This document shows, one piece after another, positions 46,558 through 54,514 of a stretch of 64,000 nt of DNA. The notes below the pieces were generated by a model, which made no database searches, had not been told where the DNA came from, and saw nothing but the letters and a program-made list of their open reading frames with translations. Source of the DNA: Planktophila grossartii (lineage in GTDB: Bacteria > Actinomycetota > Actinomycetes > Nanopelagicales > Nanopelagicaceae); the NCBI GenBank assembly GCA_965234365.1, contig OZ248345.1, forward strand, positions 868,001-932,000, read 5' to 3'. The number at the start of each line of letters is the position of its first letter. Within the stretch, counting starts at the first letter, position 1. A program made the translations under genes and the position numbers.

Positions 46558-46582
46558 CGCATTTTCCACGCGTAAAAATGCG
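46558..46582. repeat. 8-bp inverted repeat between cydA and rpmB
   Basis: CGCATTTT (46558-46565) and AAAATGCG (46575-46582) form a perfect inverted repeat around CCACGCGTA. It is 101 bases upstream of cydA and 128 bases upstream of rpmB. No T-run follows on either strand beyond the arms, so a regulatory site is more likely than a terminator. Confidence 0.35.
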
Positions 46583-46664
46583 AGGGCTGGCACTCCTATC
46601 CCGCGGATTCGCCCTATCCCGCCCCCTCTTGCTACCCTTACGCCCTGTTCCTCGTAGGAACGAG

Positions 46665-46686
46665 AATTCTTTAGATCTAAGGAATT
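46665..46686 (+). repeat. 22-bp near-perfect palindrome in rpmB leader
   Basis: AATTC-T-TTAGATCTAA-G-GAATT is symmetric except for one T/G position, with perfect TTAGATCTAA at its centre (46671-46680). It lies 23 bases before the rpmB ATG, upstream of the AAGGAG ribosome site. It could be an operator near the -10 or an RNA hairpin controlling L28. Confidence 0.4.
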
Positions 46687-46709
46687 TGTAATTTAGAAGG
46701 AGTACCGAC

Positions 46710-46895
46710 ATGGCATCTTCATGCGACATCTGTGGCAAGGGCCCAAGCTTTGGCAATAACGTTTCACACTCACAGGTGAAGACACGTCGTCGTTGGAATC
46801 CAAATATCCAGCGCGTTAAGACAATCGTTGCAGGCGCATCAAAGCGTCAGAACGTATGTACTTCATGCCTTAAGGCTGGCAAAGTAACTCGTTAA
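46710..46895 (+). CDS. rpmB: 50S ribosomal protein L28 (zinc-binding form)
   Basis: A 61-residue L28. MASSCDICGKGPSFGNNVSHS and QNVCTSCLKAGKV give two CxxC pairs, so this is the zinc-binding C+ form. RRWNPNIQRVKTIV is the usual core. AAGGAG precedes the ATG. It is monocistronic, facing cydA divergently, and is followed by a strong terminator. Confidence 0.97.
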   Translation: MASSCDICGKGPSFGNNVSHSQVKTRRRWNPNIQRVKTIVAGASKRQNVCTSCLKAGKVTR

Positions 46896-46908
46896 TTCTT
46901 AGGTTAAG

Positions 46909-47820
46909 TTAAAAATGACTCCAGGAAACTGGGGTCATTTTTGTGTCCACTCCAGAAATTCCTGAACCTGCAATTACTGAACCGATTCGGATTCCAGGCA
47001 GATTTACGCCACTAGCAAGCAGGGCGTGATCTTCTCCCCCTGCAAGAATCCAATGGAAGATATCTACCTTTAATTCATCAGCAAGGGCTGCGAGTTCGGC
47101 AAACTCAGCAGCCAATGAAATCGCCACCTGATCAATGTCTATCTGAACGCCTGATGCATCAGCGATCTGTTCAGCCTGCACGAGTACTGAATCACTTACA
47201 TCGGCCATCGCCGTAGCGGCTGAGAAATCGATTGCATAATCCAAGGTAGGTGCAGAAAATTCAGAGAGAGCTTTCTCCGCGGTCTCGCTATTAATCGATA
47301 TCTCGCGAGTGAGTAGTTCAAGTCCTGCTGCTGACCAACCGGTGAGGGATGAGAGAAAGAGACCATCTCCGATCTTGGCTCCTGAGCGCAGAATCGGTGT
47401 CGGTGAACTTCCGACTGCCGTCATGGAGATAACAATCTTGGGTCCTCGCGCAATATCGCCACCCACGATGAGTGAACCCGCAAGGTCTGCTTCGTGCTTC
47501 ATACCTCGCGCTAAATTCTCGATCCATTGCAGGGTTTCGTTTCCTGTAAGTGCAACTGATGCCGTGAGGTAATCGCATTTGCCACCCATCGAGAGGATGT
47601 CGGCGATATTTGCAGCAGTGATTTTTCGCCCGATGTCGAAAGATGAAGACCACTCGAGCTTGAAGTGCACATCTTCAACAGCCATATCGGAGGTAATGAT
47701 GGATTGGGGTTGCGTGGATACGACAGCAGCATCATCGCCGATTCCGACTTTGAGCCGAGAGTCTGTGGTTGCGAAAATCTGCTGTAAGACAGATATAACT
47801 TCGCGCTCCTGAAAACCCAT
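46909..47820 (-). CDS. thiL: Thiamine-monophosphate kinase
   Basis: A 303-residue AIR-synthase-fold kinase phosphorylating thiamine phosphate to the diphosphate. VGIGDDAAVVSTQ binds Mg-ATP, SDMAVEDVHF and DILSMGGKC follow, with GGDIARGPKIVISMTAVG and WILAGGEDHALLAS near the C-terminus. The ATG at 47820 is used rather than the GTG at 47862: it matches the family and TAGTCT (47828-47833, minus strand) lies 7 nt before it. Its last 10 codons encode the terminator hairpin of rpmB. Confidence 0.95.
   Translation of the reverse strand: MGFQEREVISVLQQIFATTDSRLKVGIGDDAAVVSTQPQSIITSDMAVEDVHFKLEWSSSFDIGRKITAANIADILSMGGKCDYLTASVALTGNETLQWIENLARGMKHEADLAGSLIVGGDIARGPKIVISMTAVGSSPTPILRSGAKIGDGLFLSSLTGWSAAGLELLTREISINSETAEKALSEFSAPTLDYAIDFSAATAMADVSDSVLVQAEQIADASGVQIDIDQVAISLAAEFAELAALADELKVDIFHWILAGGEDHALLASGVNLPGIRIGSVIAGSGISGVDTKMTPVSWSHF
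46911..46942. terminator. Bidirectional intrinsic terminator between rpmB and thiL
   Basis: A 14-bp stem AAAAATGACTCCAG / CTGGGGTCATTTTT with one wobble and a GAAA tetraloop, bordered by A- and T-runs, works on both strands. On the plus strand it ends rpmB; on the minus strand it lies within the last codons of thiL, so the hairpin is coding sequence for thiL. Confidence 0.85.
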
Positions 47821-47884
47821 AGCCACAAGACTAGGACATGAGATAGCGTTAGGTCGAAGCACACGGTTGAAAGAAGGAACTCAC

Positions 47885-48118
47885 ATGTCAGTACAGGCTT
47901 ACATCCTGATTCAAACAGAAGTCGGCAAGGCCTCATCTGTTGCGGCTGCAATTAAGTCGATCGCTGGAGTCTCGCTGGCTGAGGGCGTCACTGGTCCTTA
48001 CGATGTCATCATGCGCGCAGAAGCACCTTCAATGGAAGAGTTCGGTCGCGCAATCCTGACCAAGGTTCAAGCAGTGCCAGGCATTACCCGCACTTTGACG
48101 TGTCCAGTAACTAATTAA
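47885..48118 (+). CDS. Stand-alone Lrp/AsnC ligand-binding (RAM) domain protein
   Basis: A 77-residue protein consisting only of the alpha-beta RAM domain of Lrp/AsnC regulators (VQAYILIQTEVGKASSVAAAI ... GPYDVIMRAEAPSMEEF). There is no DNA-binding helix-turn-helix. Such small proteins may bind an amino acid or multimerise with full-length Lrp. GAAGGAAC precedes the ATG at 47885. It lies between thiL and ddl, a conserved actinobacterial position, and overlaps the ddl 3' end by 4 nt on opposite strands. Confidence 0.87.
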   Translation: MSVQAYILIQTEVGKASSVAAAIKSIAGVSLAEGVTGPYDVIMRAEAPSMEEFGRAILTKVQAVPGITRTLTCPVTN

Positions 48119-49158
48119 CGCACAAGCGCACTTGTGAGTAAGTGCGTAATAACTTCTGAATATCCAATTCCTGTTGCCTGCCACATCTTTGGGTAGGCAG
48201 AAGTTCTCGTAAATCCTGGCATCGTGTTGATCTCATTGATAATAATTTCTCCGGCGTCAGTGATAAAGAAATCTACGCGCGCCAAACCCCTTGCTCCAAT
48301 CGCTGTAAATGCGATGAGTGCATAGCTCTGAACTTTCTCAATGATTGCTGCATCAAAGGGCGCAGGAATATCAATTCGCGTTGCACCATCGAGATATTTT
48401 GCTTGATAGTCGTAAAACTCATAGTGAGGATCGATCCAGACCTTTCCGGGAATCGATGCCTGCGCCTTGCCTTCAACTTCTAGAACTGCGCATTCAACTT
48501 CTGCGCCATTAATTGCGCTTTCAATCAAAACTTTAGAATCAAACGAAAGTGCTTCTTCCATCGCGGCAGCAAATTGGGATAACTCTTTTACTTTCACAGT
48601 CCCCCGGCTAGAACCTCCACGGGATGCTTTCACAAAGAGAGGCAGGCCAAGTGGGTGTATCGATTCAGTGACAGCTTCTGGATGGCGCTTCCACTCACTC
48701 TCAGTGACGGTGATGCCAGGAGCGATAGCAATACCCGCTGAGGCAAAGAAGGCCTTGGAATCTGATTTATCCATTGCGGTTTCAGAGGCAACCGCACCGC
48801 TTCCTACATAAGGAATGCCTAGTTGGTCGAGATCGCTTTGGAGTTGCCCATCTTCTCCATAAGTACCATGCAACACGGGAAAAATTACATCGATTGCGAG
48901 CTGAGCGCCGGCCACGGTGATTCCATTTTTTCCGCGAACCACTTCAGGATATTTACCGCTGACCGAGGGAAGAGTTCCGTTCTCAAGCGCTAATGGATAA
49001 TCAATTGGCAGAGACATCCACTCTCCTTGACGTGTAATGCCTATCAGGATTGGCTGATATTCATCTCGATTGATTGCAGAGAGAACACCGCCTGCAGAGA
49101 GACAAGAAATCTCGTGTTCGCTACCGGGACCGCCACATAAAATCGCTACGCGCTTCAT
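48115..49158 (-). CDS. ddl: D-alanine--D-alanine ligase
   Basis: A 347-residue ATP-grasp ligase making D-Ala-D-Ala for peptidoglycan. VAILCGGPGSEHEISCLSA opens it, HGTYGEDGQLQ, FVKASRGGSSRGTVKVK for ATP binding, and the C-terminal ARVDFFITDAGEIIINEINTMPGFT with metal ligands. Length fits. It overlaps gpsA by 4 nt in the plsC-gpsA-ddl operon. Confidence 0.97.
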   Translation of the reverse strand: MKRVAILCGGPGSEHEISCLSAGGVLSAINRDEYQPILIGITRQGEWMSLPIDYPLALENGTLPSVSGKYPEVVRGKNGITVAGAQLAIDVIFPVLHGTYGEDGQLQSDLDQLGIPYVGSGAVASETAMDKSDSKAFFASAGIAIAPGITVTESEWKRHPEAVTESIHPLGLPLFVKASRGGSSRGTVKVKELSQFAAAMEEALSFDSKVLIESAINGAEVECAVLEVEGKAQASIPGKVWIDPHYEFYDYQAKYLDGATRIDIPAPFDAAIIEKVQSYALIAFTAIGARGLARVDFFITDAGEIIINEINTMPGFTRTSAYPKMWQATGIGYSEVITHLLTSALVR

Positions 49159-50156
49159 CGAATGAAGTTCTCTGCCTTAGTGGTGATCTCCATCAATTTC
49201 TGAAGCGCTGCTTCGGGAGATAACTGCTCGCTGACAATCTCTCCGACAGCTTCAATAACAGGTACTTCAACTCCAACGCGGTGTGCAATTTCAACAACTG
49301 CGCCAGCTGATGCAACGCCTTCGACGGTCTTGGCAACTTCTTCTCGCGCCTTTGCCATCGATCCTGTGCGCCCTACAACTTCGCCGAAAGTTCTATTGCG
49401 CGAAAGTGGAGATCCGCAGCTTGCAACGAGGTCTCCCATTCCGGCAAGACCTGCAGCAGAGAGTGGATCAGAGCCGTGAGCTGCACAGAGGCGAGCTACT
49501 TCATTGAGTCCGCGAGTGATGAGCATCGCTTGAGTGTTCTCGCCGAAGCCCATTCCAATGGAAATACCGACTGCTAGAGCAATGACGCTCTTAATTGCAC
49601 CTGATAGCTCGCAGCCCATCACATCGATCGATGTGTAGACGCGATAGTAAGGAGTACGGAATAAATCGCGAATCGCTTCAGCAAGTTCAATGGTGGGTGC
49701 AGCAGCTACCGCTCCTGCTGGTTGGCGCAGCACAAGTTCATCAGCCAAATTTGGCCCCGTGATGATGGCTACCTTGTGGGGCCCCAGAACATCCTCGATT
49801 ACTTCAGTCATGCGCATCTGAGTGCTGATCTCAATACCTTTGAGTGTGCTCACAATGGTTGAGGTTGGCTTAAAGAATGGTTTCCACTCATGCAGGGTTG
49901 TGCGAAGTTGCTGGGCTGGAATAGCTAGGACGTAGGTATCTGAATATTCGAATGCTTTCGCAAGATCTGTCGTTGCAGAGAGCAATACAGGAAGGGTATG
50001 AGTTCCGAGGTACTTGGCATTGGTGTGAGATGTATTTATCTCGGCGATCACATCGTCGCTACGTCCCCACAAAAGAACGTCATTTCCGGCATCGCTTAAA
50101 ACCTGCGCCATGGTGGAACCCCAAGCGCCTGCTCCGAAGACCGTTACTTTGCTCAT
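49155..50156 (-). CDS. gpsA: Glycerol-3-phosphate dehydrogenase [NAD(P)+]
   Basis: A 333-residue biosynthetic dehydrogenase reducing dihydroxyacetone phosphate to sn-glycerol 3-phosphate. The Rossmann loop is VFGAGAWGSTMAQVL, LKGIEISTQMRM and the catalytic-region GCELSGAIKSVIALAVG are intact, with RGLNEVARL and GMGDLVASCGSPLSRN. It overlaps plsC by 4 nt, linking precursor supply and acylation of phospholipids. Confidence 0.97.
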   Translation of the reverse strand: MSKVTVFGAGAWGSTMAQVLSDAGNDVLLWGRSDDVIAEINTSHTNAKYLGTHTLPVLLSATTDLAKAFEYSDTYVLAIPAQQLRTTLHEWKPFFKPTSTIVSTLKGIEISTQMRMTEVIEDVLGPHKVAIITGPNLADELVLRQPAGAVAAAPTIELAEAIRDLFRTPYYRVYTSIDVMGCELSGAIKSVIALAVGISIGMGFGENTQAMLITRGLNEVARLCAAHGSDPLSAAGLAGMGDLVASCGSPLSRNRTFGEVVGRTGSMAKAREEVAKTVEGVASAGAVVEIAHRVGVEVPVIEAVGEIVSEQLSPEAALQKLMEITTKAENFIR

Positions 50157-50932
50157 GCTCGTTTCTTCTTGAAGTTTCCTGTGCGAGGTAAATCTGATGT
50201 GTGAGGGTCAAAGATTACTTCAGGGCGCTTCTGGCCACGAATCTCTTCGAGTAAATCTGTAATTGCACGCATGATTGCAGCCGTTGCTTCGATGAGAGCT
50301 TGTGGGTCATCACCTTTTCCGTGCCACTTGGATAGATCAACCGGCCTACCTGCGCGAATAATGATTGTCTTTCGTGGAAAGAGATTGAGCTTTGTTGTGT
50401 AATTCGGAACAACGAGTTGTGAGCCCCACTGTGCAATCGGAATAACAGGAGTATTTGTCTGAAGGGCAAGTCGTGCACATCCAGTCTTTGCAACCATCGG
50501 CCACATATCAGGATCGCGCGTCAGCGTTCCTTCGGGATAGACACCGAGCATATGTCCTTGTTCAAGGATGATCTTGGCGTGATCTACAGCCTTTTTCGCA
50601 TCTGAACTTTCGCGCTCGACCGGAACTTGGCCCGCGGCGAGAAGAATCTTTCCAATCACTGGGACTTTGAAGACCCCTGACTTTCCTAAGTAGCGCGGTG
50701 CGCGACCATTGCGAAAGAGAAAGTGGGTGAAGACAAGAACATCCAGATACGACATGTGATTACTGGCGACGATGACACGACCGCTTGAGGGGATATTTTC
50801 AGCGCCCTTCCAATCACGGCTCATAAAGAGGTTAAAGATTGGAATGATGATATTTGCGCAGATTTTAAAGGTGAGATTTGTGCCGAGCGGATACCCGCGA
50901 GGTGGCTCGTAACGAACCTTGAACTGCGACAT
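50153..50932 (-). CDS. plsC: 1-acyl-sn-glycerol-3-phosphate acyltransferase
   Basis: A 259-residue PlsC-family acyltransferase adding the second acyl chain in phosphatidate synthesis. Motif I is ASNHMSYLDVLVF (HX4D), motif III GVYPEGTLTRD, motif IV region VIPIAQWGSQ. A basic KKKRA tail ends the protein. The ATG at 50932 has AGGA eight bases upstream; the ATG at 50950 would sit in the hup terminator. It leads the plsC-gpsA-ddl operon. Confidence 0.93.
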   Translation of the reverse strand: MSQFKVRYEPPRGYPLGTNLTFKICANIIIPIFNLFMSRDWKGAENIPSSGRVIVASNHMSYLDVLVFTHFLFRNGRAPRYLGKSGVFKVPVIGKILLAAGQVPVERESSDAKKAVDHAKIILEQGHMLGVYPEGTLTRDPDMWPMVAKTGCARLALQTNTPVIPIAQWGSQLVVPNYTTKLNLFPRKTIIIRAGRPVDLSKWHGKGDDPQALIEATAAIMRAITDLLEEIRGQKRPEVIFDPHTSDLPRTGNFKKKRA

Positions 50933-50950
50933 AGTTGAAATCCTAACCAT

Positions 50951-50988
50951 AAAAAAACTGAGGCCCGCATAAAGCGGACCTCAGTTTT
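50951..50988 (-). terminator. Intrinsic terminator of hup
   Basis: On the minus strand an AAAACTGAGG-type stem with an inner GCGG/CCGC extension, one mismatch and a short TTTAT loop is followed by seven T residues. It lies 25 bases after the hup stop and directly before plsC. Confidence 0.85.
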
Positions 50989-51012
50989 ATAGAGTTTGTG
51001 AAAGAGAAAGAA

Positions 51013-51477
51013 TTACTTCTTCTTCTTTGCAGCCTTCTTAGCTACCTTCTTCTTAGCTGGAGCCTTCTTAGCTGCCTTCTTGACAACCTTCTTAGCTGCC
51101 TTCTTCTTTGCTGGAGCCTTCTTAGCTGCCTTCTTAGCAACTGGCTTAGCAGCCTTTGGAGCTGGCTTTACTTCTGGCTTTGGTGCTGGACCGAGCTTAC
51201 GATCGCCAGCGATAACTTCCTTGAGTGCCTTTGCAGGGAGGAAGCGAGCCTTCTTTGAAGCCTTGATCTTGATTGTCTCGCCAGTGAATGGGTTACGTCC
51301 CATACGTGCCTTGCGGTCAACCTTCTTGAACTTGCCGAAGTCGTTGATCATGACATCGTTTCCAGCTGACATGTTGCGTGTAATTGTGTCGAAAACGATA
51401 TCTACAGCGTGAGCTGCTTCTTTCTTGCTGCCGTTGAAGTGTGGGGCCAACGCAGCGATGAACTGGGCCTTATTCAT
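51013..51477 (-). CDS. hup: HU-family DNA-binding protein with Lys/Ala-rich histone-like tail
   Basis: A 154-residue nucleoid protein. The first 90 residues are a complete HU fold (NKAQFIAALAPHFN ... FGKFKKVDRKARMGRNPFTGE) and the rest is a lysine/alanine/proline tail with direct repeats of KKAAKKAPAKKK. This HU plus H1-like tail is the HupB/HupS layout of actinobacteria. AGGGG precedes the ATG. The gene is monocistronic with its own terminator and an unusual leader of nested inverted repeats. Confidence 0.95.
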   Translation of the reverse strand: MNKAQFIAALAPHFNGSKKEAAHAVDIVFDTITRNMSAGNDVMINDFGKFKKVDRKARMGRNPFTGETIKIKASKKARFLPAKALKEVIAGDRKLGPAPKPEVKPAPKAAKPVAKKAAKKAPAKKKAAKKVVKKAAKKAPAKKKVAKKAAKKKK

Positions 51478-51488
51478 TGATTTCCCCT

Positions 51489-51536
51489 AAGTTTTACGCG
51501 TAAATAATTAAGCTTTTGCTTAACTGCGTAAAACTT
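51489..51536 (-). promoter_or_regulatory. Nested inverted repeats in the hup leader
   Basis: An outer perfect 11-bp repeat AAGTTTTACGC (51489-51499) / GCGTAAAACTT (51526-51536) encloses a perfect stem TTAAGC-TTTT-GCTTAA (51508-51523). The left outer arm overlaps a 12-bp palindrome TTTACGCGTAAA (51493-51504). The set sits 12-59 bases upstream of the hup ATG. More GCGTAAA half-sites occur at 51615-51621 and 51685-51691. Confidence 0.5.
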
Positions 51537-51704
51537 AAACCTATTTGTAGGGTGAGAGCGTTATTGACGCGTGCGTGTCGCAGGTAAATATTTTGCGAAA
51601 ATTTCACTTTTTATGCGTAAAAAACTCTCATTCCGAAGTTGAGACTTTTACACAATCCACTCACCCCACCAGAAAAATAAGCGATTTACGCTCATTTTTA
51701 TCTG

Positions 51705-52304
51705 TTAAATACGGATGGGAAGTGTTGTTGGCTTGTAAGAAGCTCGTTTTGCCTCGAATGCATCGATGGAATCAGTATGTTTCAAGGTTAATCCGATGTC
51801 ATCGAGACCTTCCATGAGACGCCAACGGGTGTAATCGTCGAGTTCAAAGGCGACGGTGACATCGTTGTAGGAAACAGTTCGACTATCGAGATCTACTGTG
51901 ATTTCAGTGCTTGGCGTTGCTTCGATCGCCTGCCAGATTGCTTCGACAGTTTCTTGAGGCAAGATGACGGTAAGAAGGCCACCCTTGAGTGAGTTGCCTC
52001 GGAAGATATCTGCAAAGCGGCTTGAGATAACAACCTTGAAGCCGTAGTTCTGGAGAGCCCACACCGCATGCTCGCGAGAAGAGCCTGTTCCGAATTCTGG
52101 CCCTGCAACAAGAACTGTTCCGTTCTTGTATTCATCCTTATTTAGGACGAACTCGGGATCGTTGCGCCATGCTGAGAAGAGACCATCTTCGAAACCGCTA
52201 CGAGTAACGCGCTTGAGATAGACGGCAGGAATAATCTGATCGGTATCGACATTGCTGCGACGAAGGGGAACTCCGGTGCCAGTGTGCTTAATGAATTTTT
52301 CCAT
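51705..52304 (-). CDS. leuD: 3-isopropylmalate dehydratase small subunit
   Basis: A 199-residue swivel subunit of isopropylmalate isomerase in leucine biosynthesis. NVDTDQIIPAVYLKRVTRSGFEDGLF opens it and GPEFGTGSSREHAVWALQNYG is the substrate-binding signature. AGAGGAA precedes the ATG in the 15-nt gap after leuC, so it is co-transcribed. Confidence 0.97.
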   Translation of the reverse strand: MEKFIKHTGTGVPLRRSNVDTDQIIPAVYLKRVTRSGFEDGLFSAWRNDPEFVLNKDEYKNGTVLVAGPEFGTGSSREHAVWALQNYGFKVVISSRFADIFRGNSLKGGLLTVILPQETVEAIWQAIEATPSTEITVDLDSRTVSYNDVTVAFELDDYTRWRLMEGLDDIGLTLKHTDSIDAFEAKRASYKPTTLPIRI

Positions 52305-52319
52305 TGTTCTGTTCCTCTC

Positions 52320-53711
52320 TTACAAATCTGCCGGTGATGAAAGTGTTCCGCGGATTGCTGTTGCTGCTGCAACGAGCGGGCTGACGAGGTGTGTACGTCC
52401 ACCCTTTCCTTGGCGACCTTCGAAGTTACGGTTTGATGTTGATGCTGAACGTTCGCCAACTGCAAGTTGGTCTGGATTCATTCCAAGACACATAGAGCAA
52501 CCTGCATTGCGCCATTCAGCTCCGAAATCGATGAAGACCTTATCGAGACCTTCCTTCATCGCTTGCTGACGGACGCGCTCTGAACCAGGCACTACTAGCA
52601 TGCGAAGTTTCGGTGCAATCTTCTTACCTTCAATGACAGATGCTGCAGCACGTAGATCTTCGATACGGCCGTTGGTGCATGAGCCCAAGAAAACAGTGTC
52701 AATAGCTATTTTCTTCAGTGGTGTTCCAGCTGTAAGCCCCATGTACTCAAGTGCGCGCTCTGCCGCTCCGCGTTCTTCTGAATCCTTAATATCGGCAGGA
52801 TTTGGAACTGATGCGTTGAGTGGCAAGCCTTGTCCTGGGTTTGTTCCCCAGGTAACGAATGGTTCGAGAGTATTGGCATCAAGAGTGATCTCCACATCGA
52901 ACTTAGCATCGGCATCTGTAAAGAGCGTCTCCCAATAGCTTTGCGCAGCTGCGAAATCTTCTGGTGCATGTGGCTTGCCCTTGATGTAATCGAATGTCTT
53001 CTGGTCGGGTGCAATTAGACCTGCACGTGCACCAGCTTCGATAGACATGTTGCAGACAGTCATTCGGCCCTCCATCGAAAGTTCGCGAATTGCTGAACCG
53101 CGGTATTCGATGATGTAGCCCTGTCCCCCGCCTGTACCGATTTGAGCGATGATGGCAAGGATGATGTCCTTTGCTGTCACGCCTGGCTTCAATGAACCTT
53201 CGACGTTAATTGCCATTGTCTTTGGACGGCGTGATGGAAGAGTCTGCGTTGCAAGTACATGTTCAACTTCAGATGTTCCGATGCCGAATGCGATTGCGCC
53301 AAATGCACCGTGTGTAGATGTATGTGAGTCTCCACAGACAATTGTCATGCCTGGCTGTGTAATTCCAAGTTGTGGTCCAACGACATGCACAACCCCTTGG
53401 TCGGCATCGCCCAATGAGTGGATACGCACGCCGAACTCTTTTGCGTTATTGCGAAGTGTGTCGATCTGAAGCTTTGAAACAGGATCTGCAATCGGCTTCA
53501 ATATATCGAGCGTTGGCGTGTTGTGATCTTCTGTTGCAATCGTTAAATCAGGGCGACGAACCTTGCGACCAGCAAGACGCAATCCATCGAATGCCTGTGC
53601 ACTTGTTACTTCGTGTACAAGTTGTAGATCGATGTAGAGGAGATCTGGCTCTCCCTCGGCCTGTCGAACGATGTGGTCATCCCAAATCTTCTCGGCTAGC
53701 GTCTTACCCAT
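52320..53711 (-). CDS. leuC: 3-isopropylmalate dehydratase large subunit
   Basis: A 463-residue aconitase-family [4Fe-4S] enzyme converting 2- to 3-isopropylmalate. Cluster ligands are in VFLGSCTNGRIEDL and AGCSMCLGMNPDQ; CGDSHTSTHGAFGAIAFGIGTSEV is the substrate loop. The ATG at 53711 has AGGAGC ten bases upstream and starts like the family (GKTLAEKIWDDH); an ATG at 53738 would add nine residues. It is divergent from the IclR gene. Confidence 0.96.
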   Translation of the reverse strand: MGKTLAEKIWDDHIVRQAEGEPDLLYIDLQLVHEVTSAQAFDGLRLAGRKVRRPDLTIATEDHNTPTLDILKPIADPVSKLQIDTLRNNAKEFGVRIHSLGDADQGVVHVVGPQLGITQPGMTIVCGDSHTSTHGAFGAIAFGIGTSEVEHVLATQTLPSRRPKTMAINVEGSLKPGVTAKDIILAIIAQIGTGGGQGYIIEYRGSAIRELSMEGRMTVCNMSIEAGARAGLIAPDQKTFDYIKGKPHAPEDFAAAQSYWETLFTDADAKFDVEITLDANTLEPFVTWGTNPGQGLPLNASVPNPADIKDSEERGAAERALEYMGLTAGTPLKKIAIDTVFLGSCTNGRIEDLRAAASVIEGKKIAPKLRMLVVPGSERVRQQAMKEGLDKVFIDFGAEWRNAGCSMCLGMNPDQLAVGERSASTSNRNFEGRQGKGGRTHLVSPLVAAATAIRGTLSSPADL

Positions 53712-53742
53712 CAGCTGGTGTGCTCCTTTAAAACTCATATAT

Positions 53743-53772
53743 TTGGCATCTTATCTAGTGAGATGCTAATAT
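53743..53772 (+). promoter_or_regulatory. iclR promoter with overlapping inverted repeat (candidate NdgR/LtbR-type operator)
   Basis: TTGGCA (53743-53748), an 18-bp spacer and TAATAT (53767-53772) end 6 nt before the GTG start, a near-consensus leaderless promoter. A perfect inverted repeat GCATCT (53746-53751) / AGATGC (53761-53766) covers the -35 end and spacer. It lies in the leuC-iclR divergent gap, where autoregulating IclR proteins bind in relatives. Confidence 0.6.
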
Positions 53773-53778
53773 CACTCC

Positions 53779-54498
53779 GTGGATAAGAAGAATAGCGGAG
53801 TCGGCGTTCTAGACAAAGCCGTGGGCATCCTTGCAACGCTCGAGTCAGGGCCTCACTCGCTCGCCGAACTCGTTGCTGCAACCGGCATCGCCCGCCCTAC
53901 TGCTCACCGCCTAGCGGTCGCGCTCGAATTCCACCGCCTCGTTGCCCGTGATCTCAATGGACGCTTTATCTTGGGCCCACGTTCTGCTGAACTTGCAGCC
54001 GCTGCTGGCGAAGATCGCCTGATTGCAGCTGCTGCCCCCGCTCTCGCGGCGTTACGTGATGCCACGGGCGAATCTGCGCAGTTATACCGTCGCCAAGGAG
54101 ATATCCGTATCTGTGTTGCAGTTGCTGAACGTCTTTCCGGTCTTCGCGACTCTGTTCCTGTTGGTGCCTCTCTTACGATGCAGGCAGGTTCTGCTGCACA
54201 AATTTTGATGGCTTGGGAAGATTCCGAAAAGATTCATCGCGGATTAAAGAACGCTCGTTATACAGCGGCACATCTGGCCGCTGATCGCCGTCGTGGATGG
54301 GCACAATCAGTTGGCGAACGGGAAGCAGGTGTTGCATCTGTATCTGCTCCTGTGCGCGGACCCAATGGAAAAGTTATCGCCGCAGTTTCAATTAGCGGAC
54401 CTATCGAACGTTTAGGTCGTCAACCAGGTCGCTTACATGCAGCTGCTGTTGTTGCTACTGCAGAGCGCCTTACAGAGCACCTAAAACAAGGCAAGTAA
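53779..54498 (+). CDS. IclR-family transcriptional regulator (NdgR/LtbR-like)
   Basis: A 239-residue regulator: an N-terminal winged helix-turn-helix (VLDKAVGILATLESGPHSLAELVAATGIARPTAHRLAVALE) and a C-terminal IclR effector domain from about residue 75 (RLIAAAAPALAALRDATGESAQLYRR ... SVSAPVRGPNGKVIAAVSISG). Position next to leuCD matches NdgR (Streptomyces) and LtbR (Corynebacterium), which repress or activate leucine genes. It begins with GTG immediately downstream of the promoter, without a Shine-Dalgarno. Confidence 0.92.
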   Translation: MDKKNSGVGVLDKAVGILATLESGPHSLAELVAATGIARPTAHRLAVALEFHRLVARDLNGRFILGPRSAELAAAAGEDRLIAAAAPALAALRDATGESAQLYRRQGDIRICVAVAERLSGLRDSVPVGASLTMQAGSAAQILMAWEDSEKIHRGLKNARYTAAHLAADRRRGWAQSVGEREAGVASVSAPVRGPNGKVIAAVSISGPIERLGRQPGRLHAAAVVATAERLTEHLKQGK

Positions 54499-54514
54499 GA
54501 AGCAGGGTAAGTAG

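Noticed and set aside
46496..46756. 86-codon minus-strand open frame in the cydA-rpmB gap
   Set aside because: It covers the palindromes and the antisense of rpmB, has no ribosome site and no recognisable family.
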